A stretch of 7,733 nt of DNA, from positions 1 through 7,733 of the forward strand of contig JAGQIY010000490.1 in NCBI GenBank assembly GCA_020430865.1. Direction: 5' to 3'. Position 1 is the first letter of the stretch. Each line of letters opens with the position of its first letter. This document shows positions 1-5,763 of the stretch, piece by piece. Under the pieces are notes generated by a model that saw only the letters and a list, made by a program, of their open reading frames with translations, did not search any database and had not been told where the DNA came from. The position numbers and the translations under genes are program-made. This stretch comes from Myxococcales bacterium. Lineage in GTDB: Bacteria; Myxococcota; Polyangia; Polyangiales; Polyangiaceae.

Positions 1-187
1 AGCCCATCGCCTCACGACACATCGCTAGCCGCGAGGAAAAGGGGGCGAGGTGCTTGTCGAAGGCGTGAGCGTGTACCGGAACCACCAGCACGCGCTCGCA
101 GAGCCCGAGACTCGCGACGTAGGTCACCGCCAGCACGTGGGCGATGTGCGGAGGGTTGAAGCTGCCTCCGAAGACGGCTACTCGCAT
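1..187 (-). CDS. nadD: Nicotinate-nucleotide adenylyltransferase NadD, N-terminal part (truncated by window edge)
   Basis: The visible 62 residues start MRVAVFGGSFNPPHIAH, the nucleotidyltransferase signature (GGSFNPPHxxH, residues 7-17) that binds ATP phosphates in NadD/NMNAT enzymes. A later KHLAPFSSRLAMCREAM segment (residues 45-61) fits the usual 'xxRLxMxxxA' stretch after the first half of the Rossmann fold. NadD transfers AMP from ATP to nicotinate mononucleotide in cytoplasmic NAD synthesis. The ATG at 187 is chosen because the signature begins directly after it; a purine-rich AGGGG (complement of 199-203) lies 11 nt upstream. A GTG directly before the ATG (190-188) is a possible alternative start. 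The rest of the gene lies left of the window. The gene follows the phosphoesterase-like gene on the same strand after 96 bp. A related cytidylyltransferase-like enzyme cannot be excluded from the N-terminus alone. Confidence 0.85.
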   Translation of the reverse strand, partial: MRVAVFGGSFNPPHIAHVLAVTYVASLGLCERVLVVPVHAHAFDKHLAPFSSRLAMCREAMG

Positions 188-283
188 CACTCGGTGATCC
201 CCTGATCGGTGGGCGAGCCTCGAGGTGACTCCCCTCACCCCCAACCCTGGTTCGAGATTGGCTTGCAGCGACCCATGCCGAGC

Positions 284-886
284 TCAGCTAGCTCCTTGCA
301 CGCGCATGCGGGTGCCGCGCCCCAGCTCCAGCGACTGCGACTTCAGCTCTTGCAGGTCCGGGCTGTAGACGCTGAGGTGGATGCCATCGTCGCGATCCTC
401 GAGGATCATCGCGCCCTGGTTGCCAGGCGAGAGGAACCAGCGGGGCCCGACCTGCTTGAGCATCACCTCGGAGCTCTTGCCGAACACGAGCAGGCTCGCG
501 GCGACGATGTCCTCTTCGTCCAAGTGAGCCTTGTCGTAGATCAGCACCACGACCTTGCCGTTCAGCAGCTCGACGGAGCGGGAGCCGACGCCCGGTAGCA
601 CCTCCAGCCGCGCCAGCTCGCGGCGATCCAGCTCGGCACGCAGGAAGCTACGGATCTCCTCCGGACTGGCGTCCGTACAGCGCTCCGCGGCGCGAAACCA
701 GAGCGCGTCGTCGGTTGGGTGCTCTCCCACCAGATCCGACGCCCAGGCGGTCACGACGTCGTCCAGGGCCCGGTCCCTGCCGAGGTAGACGGCGCGATCG
801 ACCTTGCGCTCCTCGAGCAAGAAGCGCGCAGTGTTGCGTAGGGTGACCAAGTCCCCCTCGGCTGGACCGAGCAACCCTAGACGCAT
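284..886 (-). CDS. Metallophosphoesterase-fold protein with degenerate active site (putative pseudoenzyme)
   Basis: A 200-residue protein that follows the small YfcE/MJ0936-type calcineurin-like phosphoesterases along its length: MRLGLLGPAEGD at the N-terminus (family pattern M-IGI-SDTHGD), VDRAVYLGRD at 29-38 (family hhh-GD), KVVVLIYDKAH at 111-121 (family hhhxHGH), LLVFGKSSEVML at 132-143 (family hhxGHTHxP) and RWFLSPGN at 149-156 (family xxNPGS). The recognisable metal or catalytic positions are changed: D8 to Pro, H10 to Glu, the GD Asp to Arg37, HGH to YDK, and GHTH to GKSS. I see no GNxD motif in the middle. The fold is therefore probably kept while phosphoesterase chemistry is probably lost, which is inference from memory of the family. 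The ATG at 886 is supported by the family-like N-terminus. There is no signal peptide, so it should be cytoplasmic. It lies upstream of nadD on the same strand and may be co-transcribed. Confidence 0.75.
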   Translation of the reverse strand: MRLGLLGPAEGDLVTLRNTARFLLEERKVDRAVYLGRDRALDDVVTAWASDLVGEHPTDDALWFRAAERCTDASPEEIRSFLRAELDRRELARLEVLPGVGSRSVELLNGKVVVLIYDKAHLDEEDIVAASLLVFGKSSEVMLKQVGPRWFLSPGNQGAMILEDRDDGIHLSVYSPDLQELKSQSLELGRGTRMRVQGAS

Positions 887-894
887 GCGGACAT
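877..894 (-). promoter_or_regulatory. Five-codon upstream ORF with good ribosome-binding site, overlapping the next start codon
   Basis: A GAGAGGGG sequence (complement of 902-909) is 7 nt from an ATG at 894 but 15 nt from the ATG at 886 that starts the phosphoesterase-like gene. The 894 ATG reads only MSACV and stops at 879-877, a few bases past the 886 start. This layout could allow termination and re-initiation at 886. It may equally be chance, with the gene simply using a distant ribosome-binding site. Confidence 0.3.
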
Positions 895-945
895 AGTACC
901 GCCCCTCTCTTGCATGTCACCAGAAGACCGAACGAAGCTCGCCCC

Positions 946-2253
946 ATGAGCAAGCCCGTGAGGCCTGACAGCAAGCTCCGGCGGATCCGTCCGCTCACCC
1001 GACCGATCCGCGTGTTTCACGATGGACGCGCCGTCGAGGCCGAGGCCGGGGAGCCACTGGCCATCAGCTTGATCGGGGCAGGCCGGCTGCTCCTCGCGCG
1101 GTCCCCGAAGCTCCACCGGCCCCGAGGGCCCTACTGCCTGCGCGCGGCCTGTGATGGCTGCCTGGCCCGCGTCGACGGCGAACCCAACACCATGACCTGC
1201 CAAGTGCGAGCCCGCGACGGCATGAAGGTGGAGACCCAGAACGTCCTGGGGTCCCGGGGCGCAGACCTGCTCCGTGCCACCGATTTCATATTTCCCCACG
1301 GATTTGATCACCACCGACTGATGGCGGGGACGCCCATCCTGGGCTCTGCGATGCAGCAGATAGCGCGCCGCGTGGCCGGCCTGGGCAGGATGCCCGAGAG
1401 CGAGCGGGGGATCAGCAAGGAGTCGCGAACACTCACTCCCGACGTGCTGGTGGTAGGAGCGGGTCGGAGCGGGTGCCGCACGGCGCTGGCGCTCAAGAAG
1501 CAGCGTCCCCACACGGAGGTCCTGGTGGTGGGCTCGGCGCTGGAGCCGGGCGGGCGCTTCGCGCTGTGTGAACCCGAGGCCTGGGAGCGGCTGAGTAGCG
1601 AGCTGGCGGCGCTGGCCGTGGCGCCGGAGATGACCTCGACGGTCGCCGACCTGTTCCTCCAGCCCGAACAAGCGACTCGGCCCACCGCGCTCGTCGCGAG
1701 GGCGGGCGGAGCAGGCGAGGAGTCACGCATCGACAAGGTGGAGCCCAAGGTGGTGGTGCTGGCCGTCGGTGGACACGACTACGTGGCGACGTTCGAGGGC
1801 AACGACTTGCCGGGCGTCTTCTCCGCGAGGGCGGCCCTGACGGCGCTTCACTACGGCGTCTTGGTGGGACGCCGCGTGCTGCTTGCTGGCGCTGGAGTGG
1901 AGGTGGACGCCTTCTTGCGCCAGGCCGAGGCGCACGCCGACGTCACGCAGGTCTCCCTCACGGCGCTCGAGCGCGCGAAGGGCAGCTCGAAGGTCAACGG
2001 CGCGGTGATTCGTCAGGGAAACACCAGCCAGACCCTGGACGTCGACGCAGTCGTGATCGGCGGACCCCGCGCGCCCTCCTTCGAGCTCGCGGTGCAGTCC
2101 GGGGCCGAAGTGGACTTCGACCCAGGCGCCGGCTACGTGCCCCGTGATCGAGATCTCACGCCGACCGCGAGCGGCGTCCCCATCTTCCTGGCGCGCACCA
2201 CGGGGTCCACGCCAGAGCAGCTGGCCAGGCGCATCACCCTGATCCTGGGCTGA
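946..2253 (+). CDS. [2Fe-2S]/FAD-dependent oxidoreductase, sarcosine oxidase alpha N-terminal / HcnAB-like
   Basis: A 435-residue protein. Residues 20-100 form a Fer2_4-type ferredoxin domain with the hallmark ARSPKLHRPRGPYC and VDGEPNTMTC segments; cysteines 64, 69, 72 and 85 (C-x4-C-x2-C-x12-C) should hold a [2Fe-2S] cluster. Residues 166-181 (DVLVVGAGRSGCRTAL) are a Rossmann dinucleotide site, and a second glycine-rich segment follows (GRRVLLAGAGVEVD, about residues 306-319). The order matches sarcosine oxidase alpha without its C-terminal folate-binding half, or a fusion of HcnA and HcnB. Such proteins pass electrons in oxidation of amines, amino acids or glycine, usually with a DadA-like FAD partner, which is absent here. 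The acidic residue normally ending the second beta strand before EPGG is not evident (VVGSALEPGG). The ATG at 946 is preferred over a TTG at 910, as the ferredoxin domain begins well after both. Substrate unknown; cytoplasmic. Confidence 0.75.
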   Translation: MSKPVRPDSKLRRIRPLTRPIRVFHDGRAVEAEAGEPLAISLIGAGRLLLARSPKLHRPRGPYCLRAACDGCLARVDGEPNTMTCQVRARDGMKVETQNVLGSRGADLLRATDFIFPHGFDHHRLMAGTPILGSAMQQIARRVAGLGRMPESERGISKESRTLTPDVLVVGAGRSGCRTALALKKQRPHTEVLVVGSALEPGGRFALCEPEAWERLSSELAALAVAPEMTSTVADLFLQPEQATRPTALVARAGGAGEESRIDKVEPKVVVLAVGGHDYVATFEGNDLPGVFSARAALTALHYGVLVGRRVLLAGAGVEVDAFLRQAEAHADVTQVSLTALERAKGSSKVNGAVIRQGNTSQTLDVDAVVIGGPRAPSFELAVQSGAEVDFDPGAGYVPRDRDLTPTASGVPIFLARTTGSTPEQLARRITLILG

Positions 2254-2263
2254 GTATCTCCAG

Positions 2264-2278
2264 TTTCCGCACGGGAAA
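2264..2278. terminator. Weak hairpin between convergent genes, possible terminator
   Basis: TTTCC (2264-2268) pairs with GGAAA (2274-2278) around a five-base loop, 10 bp after the oxidoreductase stop and 24 bp past the end of the convergent lipoprotein gene. There is no clear T-run on either strand, so intrinsic termination is uncertain. Confidence 0.25.
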
Positions 2279-2302
2279 ACCATGCGGCGACGCTCGACGC
2301 GC

Positions 2303-2857
2303 TCAGCTATCTTGAGGCGTCTGCATGCAGCCCATACCGAAGTCGCTGCCGCATGGTCCGTTGATGGTGATGCAACACGGCGTACCAAACGAGTTGGGAC
2401 AGAACGAGGGGTTGCAGGTGCCCATACCGGAACCGCCCTGGCTCGTTCCGCCCTGACTCGTGCCGCCCTGGCTCGTGCCGCCCTGACTCGTGCCGCCCTG
2501 GCTCGTGCCGCCCTGGCTCGTGCCGCCCTGGGAGGAGCCGCCCTGAGACGCTCCCCCGTTGCCCCCCGAGGCGGCGCACTGCGAAGTGCAGCTGTCCACG
2601 TCCCCGCCGTTACACACACAGGTGAGCAAGCAGCCCGTACAGCCCGAGCAGTTGGGCGCGACCGTGCAGCTGCTGCTGGAGGTTCCGCCACTGGTCGACC
2701 CGGCGTTGCCGCCGTCGCTCGACCCAGCGCTCCCGCCGCTGCTCTGCCCGCCGCCACCGACACCGCCAGAGTTACCGCCAGGAAATGAGTTCTCGGCGTC
2801 ACCGCAAGCGACGACCCAAGCCAGGGCAACCAGCGCCATCCAACCCAAGCGCACCAT
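2303..2857 (-). CDS. Gly/Ser/Cys-rich lipoprotein with SQGG[T/S] pentapeptide repeats
   Basis: A 184-residue protein of unknown function. Residues 1-17 form a short signal peptide (Arg3, then a hydrophobic stretch) ending in a lipobox VVAC, so Cys18 is the likely lipidated residue and the protein should be membrane-anchored outside the cytoplasm. Then come a Gly/Ser-rich linker (26-62), a Cys cluster (64, 70, 73, 76, 80, 82, 90, 94), eight tandem pentapeptides of type SQGG[T/S] (104-143), and a second Cys-rich tail (148, 153, 161, 162, 169, 177). With Cys18 set aside, 14 cysteines remain, consistent with disulfides in an exported protein. Similar low-complexity, Cys-rich lipoproteins are frequent in myxobacteria. 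The start at 2857 gives the positively charged N-terminus; a later ATG at residue 7 would remove it. The gene is 33 bp behind the ccmB-like gene on the same strand, so co-transcription is plausible. No catalytic domain is visible. Confidence 0.7.
   Translation of the reverse strand: MVRLGWMALVALAWVVACGDAENSFPGGNSGGVGGGGQSSGGSAGSSDGGNAGSTSGGTSSSSCTVAPNCSGCTGCLLTCVCNGGDVDSCTSQCAASGGNGGASQGGSSQGGTSQGGTSQGGTSQGGTSQGGTSQGGTSQGGSGMGTCNPSFCPNSFGTPCCITINGPCGSDFGMGCMQTPQDS
2433..2552. repeat. 15-bp tandem repeat (8 units) inside the lipoprotein gene
   Basis: The unit is CCGCCCTGGCTCGTG on the plus strand. Six units (2433-2522) are near identical, differing mainly at one G/A position that is synonymous for Ser (AGC/AGT) and at one T. 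Two degenerate units follow (2523-2552). It encodes the SQGG[T/S] pentapeptides in frame, so copy-number change by slippage would keep the reading frame. Confidence 0.9.
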
Positions 2858-2890
2858 GGCGCGGAGCCTAGCAGATCCCGTGACCTTCGG

Positions 2891-3598
2891 TCAGTCGCGG
2901 ATCAGCGCTTCGAATAGGCCCAGGCCGCCAGCGATGAACACCAGGTCGAAGACCCCGAGCAGCATGAAGTAGTCGGTGAGTTCATGTAGGCGAGCGCCAT
3001 CCAACAGCTCACGCGTCGCGACCACTGCCGAGAGCAGGCAGGGAGAGAGCAGGGGGAACAGCACCGTCGCGAGCACCAGGTCCCGTGCACGGGTGCGCAC
3101 GGTCATGGCACCAAATAGCGTTCCGCTTGCTGCGATCCCTGGGGTCGCGAAGAGCGCGATCACGATCACTCCGAGCCCCACTTCGCCCAACTCGAGGGAG
3201 AAGAATAGCGCGGTCAACGGAACCACGACGATCTCGACGACGAACAGGAAGAGCAAGACCCCGAGCGCCTTGCCCGCGAACAACGCGCTGGGGGACAGCG
3301 GGGAGGTCAGGAGACCGATCAGCGCGGCCTCGTCCCGCTCGCGCTGCCAGGTGCGGCCGATGGCCAGCACGGCGGCGAACGCCACGGACAACCACAAGGC
3401 ACCGCTCGCGACCAGTCGCCGGGTGGAGACCCCGCCGTAGAACGCCATGCTGGACAGGATCACCACCAGCACCGCGAAGAACGCGCTGGTCGTGACCACC
3501 TCACCCGTTCGCACCTCGATGCGTAGGTCCTTCATCAGGAGCAGGCGGGCTTGGCTGAGCCAGCCTGGCGGGCGATGGGTCGAGGAGGGGGCGTTCAT
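2891..3598 (-). CDS. ccmB: Heme exporter permease CcmB-like (cytochrome c maturation ABC subunit)
   Basis: A 235-residue integral membrane protein, close to the usual CcmB length of about 220. It has a KDLRIEVRTGE N-terminal segment (residues 23-33), about six hydrophobic segments (roughly 38-55, 64-82, 108-134, 139-163, 173-195, 210-232), the CcmB-typical cytoplasmic segment WQRERDEAALIGLLTSP (84-100) before the third helix, and FPLLSPCLLSAV (181-192). In system I cytochrome c maturation, CcmB is the membrane partner of the ATPase CcmA, and the CcmAB complex acts with CcmC/D/E in heme delivery. No ccmA, ccmC or ccmE lies beside it in this window, which is unusual. The ATG at 3598 leaves a short cytoplasmic leader; an internal ATG at residue 22 is a weaker alternative. 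A lipoprotein gene follows after 33 bp. The gene diverges from the esterase gene. Confidence 0.8.
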   Translation of the reverse strand: MNAPSSTHRPPGWLSQARLLLMKDLRIEVRTGEVVTTSAFFAVLVVILSSMAFYGGVSTRRLVASGALWLSVAFAAVLAIGRTWQRERDEAALIGLLTSPLSPSALFAGKALGVLLFLFVVEIVVVPLTALFFSLELGEVGLGVIVIALFATPGIAASGTLFGAMTVRTRARDLVLATVLFPLLSPCLLSAVVATRELLDGARLHELTDYFMLLGVFDLVFIAGGLGLFEALIRD

Positions 3599-3795
3599 GG
3601 CTCGGGAGCGCTAGGCTTGAGATCGCCCGCCGGGGCGGTCAGGCGCCAGATGCTCAGCCGTTGTTTAGCCGTTCATGCCGTCCAAGGGGCGAGTTCTTTG
3701 CGGGTTCGCGCGACGCCGAGGCTTCACCGGCCCTCGGGCCGCCCTCATGACGCAGTGCGCTGGACGCTCCGTTGCGAGCTTGGTAGGAACACTCC
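3599..3795. other. Divergent intergenic region between ccmB and the esterase gene
   Basis: These 197 bp must hold the promoters for both flanking genes. I see no convincing -35/-10 pair, operator or small gene. A 27-codon basic frame on the minus strand begins near 3748 and stops near 3667, but it has no ribosome-binding site or recognisable motif. An AGGA at 3785-3788 is the ribosome-binding site of the plus-strand gene. Confidence 0.5.
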
Positions 3796-5034
3796 ATGAG
3801 TGCCGCCTGGTGCTTGCTGGGACTTGGCTGCTTGAGTCTGCTGCTCAGCCTGAACGCGCGCTTCCCCGTTCAGCGCTTCGGAAGCTTGTCCCTGGTGAGC
3901 TTCTTCGGGGGCTGGCTCACGACGGAGCTGGCATTGCACCACCTCTTCGTACAGCTCGGGCTGGCGGGAGCGCTCGTGTACCTCGGAGCGCTGACTGACT
4001 TCTCGCCCCACGGCTACGCCGGAGCATTCCTGCTGGTGATCAGCTGGGCGCAGCTGGTGCGTCTGCACCGTCGCGCAGCGCTCGCCGAGCTCGCGCTGGA
4101 CACCGCGCTCGCCAAGCTGCGCGGAGAGCGAGACCCAGGCCGCCAGGTCCGGTTTGGCGAGGTGCTGCGACCTTTTTCCCTGCGGCATAAAGAGGTGCGC
4201 GTCGAACGCCGAGAGTACGCGGAGCACGGCGGCAAGAAGCTGTACGCTCACGTTTACTTCCGCAGGGATCAACCCAGGAACGCCCCGGTGCTGGTGTTCG
4301 CTCACGGCGGCGGCTGGGTGGTGGGCTTCAAGCGCTTTCAAGCCCTGCCGATGCTGAATCAGCTCGCCGCGCAGGGTTGGGTCTGCGTGAGCCTCGACTA
4401 CAGGCTGGCGCCGCGCGCCACCTTCCCGGATCCGCTGATCGACGTGAAGCGCGGCATTGCCTGGACCAAACGCCACGTGGAAGAGTTCGGTGGGGATCCG
4501 AGCTTCGTCGGCCTGAGCGGCAACTCCGCTGGCGCCCACCTCGCAGCGTTGGCCGCGCTCACCTGGGACAAGCCAGAGCTGCAACCGGGCTTCGAAGACG
4601 AGGACACCCGGGTCTCTGCCTGTATCCCTTTCTACGGCGTGTTCGATCTCCTGAACAGCAAGGGGCAGTGGCGCCACTCCGGAATGCAGAACCTCATGCG
4701 CTTCGTGGTGATCAAGCAGAGCCTGGCCAAGGCACGGGATCAGTACGAGTTGATGAGCCCGATCACCCACGTGCGCGCTGACGCGCCGCCCTTCTTCGTG
4801 ATCCACGGCGACGTCGACTCGTTGGTCCCGACCAGCGAGTCACGACACTTCTGCGAAGCCCTCGAGCGCGTGTCGAGCGCTCCGGTGCTGTACGCCGAGA
4901 TCCCCGACGCTCAGCACGCGTTCGAGATCTTCAAGTCGATCCGCGGGGTCTACACCGTGCGCGCCGCAGCCGAGTTCCTGGAGTTCGTCCGCTCAGAGCA
5001 GAACACGCTCCGACAGGGCGTACGCGCTGCCTGA
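3796..5034 (+). CDS. Membrane-anchored alpha/beta hydrolase, hormone-sensitive-lipase-type esterase
   Basis: A 412-residue protein. Residues 3-19, 31-66 and 70-88 are hydrophobic and probably form two to four membrane segments. A charged linker follows, and from about residue 130 there is an alpha/beta hydrolase domain. It has the HGGGWVVG oxyanion motif (170-177), a YRLAP segment (202-206), the nucleophile motif GNSAG with Ser244, the probable acid Asp341 in HGDVDSLVP, and His374 in DAQHAFE, so the full Ser-Asp-His triad is present. This is the family IV (HSL) carboxylesterase pattern; such enzymes hydrolyse short or medium acyl esters. The N-terminal membrane region plus HSL domain recalls some actinobacterial Lip proteins, an analogy from memory. 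The natural substrate is unknown. AGGA at 3785-3788, 7 nt before the ATG, supports the start. A START-like gene follows after 77 bp on the same strand. Confidence 0.85.
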   Translation: MSAAWCLLGLGCLSLLLSLNARFPVQRFGSLSLVSFFGGWLTTELALHHLFVQLGLAGALVYLGALTDFSPHGYAGAFLLVISWAQLVRLHRRAALAELALDTALAKLRGERDPGRQVRFGEVLRPFSLRHKEVRVERREYAEHGGKKLYAHVYFRRDQPRNAPVLVFAHGGGWVVGFKRFQALPMLNQLAAQGWVCVSLDYRLAPRATFPDPLIDVKRGIAWTKRHVEEFGGDPSFVGLSGNSAGAHLAALAALTWDKPELQPGFEDEDTRVSACIPFYGVFDLLNSKGQWRHSGMQNLMRFVVIKQSLAKARDQYELMSPITHVRADAPPFFVIHGDVDSLVPTSESRHFCEALERVSSAPVLYAEIPDAQHAFEIFKSIRGVYTVRAAAEFLEFVRSEQNTLRQGVRAA

Positions 5035-5111
5035 CCGCGACTCCCGCCGCCCGGCCAGCGCCACGAATCATCCTGACTCCATCTGGTGGTTGGGGGTAGG
5101 ATGCGCGCCCC

Positions 5112-5621
5112 ATGGCAGACGTACGCATTGAACACATCTACAACTGCGACCCCGACACCGTCTGGGACAAGTTCTTCTTCGACGCCGAGTACAACACCCG
5201 GTTGTTCAAAGAGGGGCTGAAGTTCCCCGCCTACGAACAGATCAAGTTCGAGGAGACGGACACCGAGATCCGCCGCTCCGTCGAAGTGACTCCAGAGCTC
5301 GGGCCGATGCCGGGACCGCTGAAGAAGCTGATCGGTGACGGCCTCGGCTACCGCGAGGACGGCGTCTTCAACAAGGCAACCAAGCGCTACAAGCTGACCA
5401 TCACCCCCAACAAGATGGCGGACAAGGTGACCATCACGGGCGAGATGTGGATGGAACCGAAGGGCGACGGCAAGAGCAACCGCGTCTTCACCTGCAGCGT
5501 CAACGCGAAGATCTTCGGTGTCGGTGGCATGCTGGAGAAGAAGACCATCGAGGACATGAAGAAGAGCTACGAGGTCGGCGCCGAGTTCACCAACAAGTAC
5601 ATCGCCGAGAAGGGGCTCTGA
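5112..5621 (+). CDS. START-like / SRPBCC fold protein, DUF2505 type
   Basis: A 169-residue protein without a signal peptide or membrane helix. It begins MADVRIEHIYNCDPDTVWDKFF, the beta strand then helix typical of the START/SRPBCC helix-grip fold. It continues with alternating strands (EIRRSVEVTPELG, YKLTITP, KVTITGEMWMEP, NRVFTCSVNAKIF) and ends with a long helix (about 139-166, containing EKKTIEDMKKSYEVGAEFTNKYIAEK). The pattern resembles DUF2505, a family of START-like proteins of unknown function. These folds bind hydrophobic ligands in a cavity, but no ligand can be named. A purine-rich GGGGGTAGG (5092-5100) lies 11 nt before the ATG; an ATG at 5101 in another frame is not used. It is 77 bp downstream of the membrane esterase on the same strand, so a joint role in lipid handling is possible but only a guess. 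Confidence 0.75.
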   Translation: MADVRIEHIYNCDPDTVWDKFFFDAEYNTRLFKEGLKFPAYEQIKFEETDTEIRRSVEVTPELGPMPGPLKKLIGDGLGYREDGVFNKATKRYKLTITPNKMADKVTITGEMWMEPKGDGKSNRVFTCSVNAKIFGVGGMLEKKTIEDMKKSYEVGAEFTNKYIAEKGL

Positions 5622-5642
5622 GGTCCAAGCGGATCGTTGAAG

Positions 5643-5672
5643 GACACGCTGCCCGTCGATGGCCAGCGTGTC
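5643..5672. terminator. Inverted repeat 1 after the START-like gene, likely terminator
   Basis: GACACGCTG (5643-5651) and CAGCGTGTC (5664-5672) form a perfect 9-bp stem around 12 bases, beginning 22 nt after the stop of the plus-strand gene. There is no T-run, so it is at best a non-canonical terminator or 3' stabilising hairpin. Confidence 0.5.
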
Positions 5673-5692
5673 GCAAGGACTCACGCCAGCTC

Positions 5693-5735
5693 TTGCTCTC
5701 GCCTTCCCTCGCGTCGTGGGGTCTCGCGAGAGCAA
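5693..5735. terminator. Inverted repeat 2 in the convergent intergenic region
   Basis: TTGCTCTCGC (5693-5702) and GCGAGAGCAA (5726-5735) are perfect 10-bp inverted arms separated by 23 bases. It sits between convergent genes and could act on both strands as terminator or transcript end, or be a protein site. Confidence 0.4.
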
Positions 5736-5740
5736 CGGGC

Positions 5741-5755
5741 CGGCACGCGGTGCCG
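5741..5755. terminator. Inverted repeat 3, close to the end of the HExxH gene
   Basis: CGGCAC (5741-5746) and GTGCCG (5750-5755) make a 6-bp GC-rich stem with a three-base loop, 8 nt past the stop codon of the minus-strand gene. No T-run follows. Confidence 0.35.
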
Positions 5756-5763
5756 ATCACACA

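Noticed and set aside
1723..2829. Long minus-strand open frame with Arg/Ala-rich repeats across the lipoprotein gene and the end of the oxidoreductase
   Set aside because: It overlaps two well-supported genes, and its low-complexity RARAA sequence is the frame-shifted reading of the 15-bp repeat in GC-rich DNA.
3600..3670. Possible ccmA remnant upstream of ccmB, since a minus-strand frame ends in TGA overlapping the ccmB ATG
   Set aside because: The frame is only about 25 codons before an upstream stop and shows no ABC ATPase motif in any frame.
3745..4806. Long minus-strand open frame opposite the esterase gene
   Set aside because: It is antisense to a gene with a complete hydrolase triad, shows no domain, and long antisense frames are expected at this GC content.
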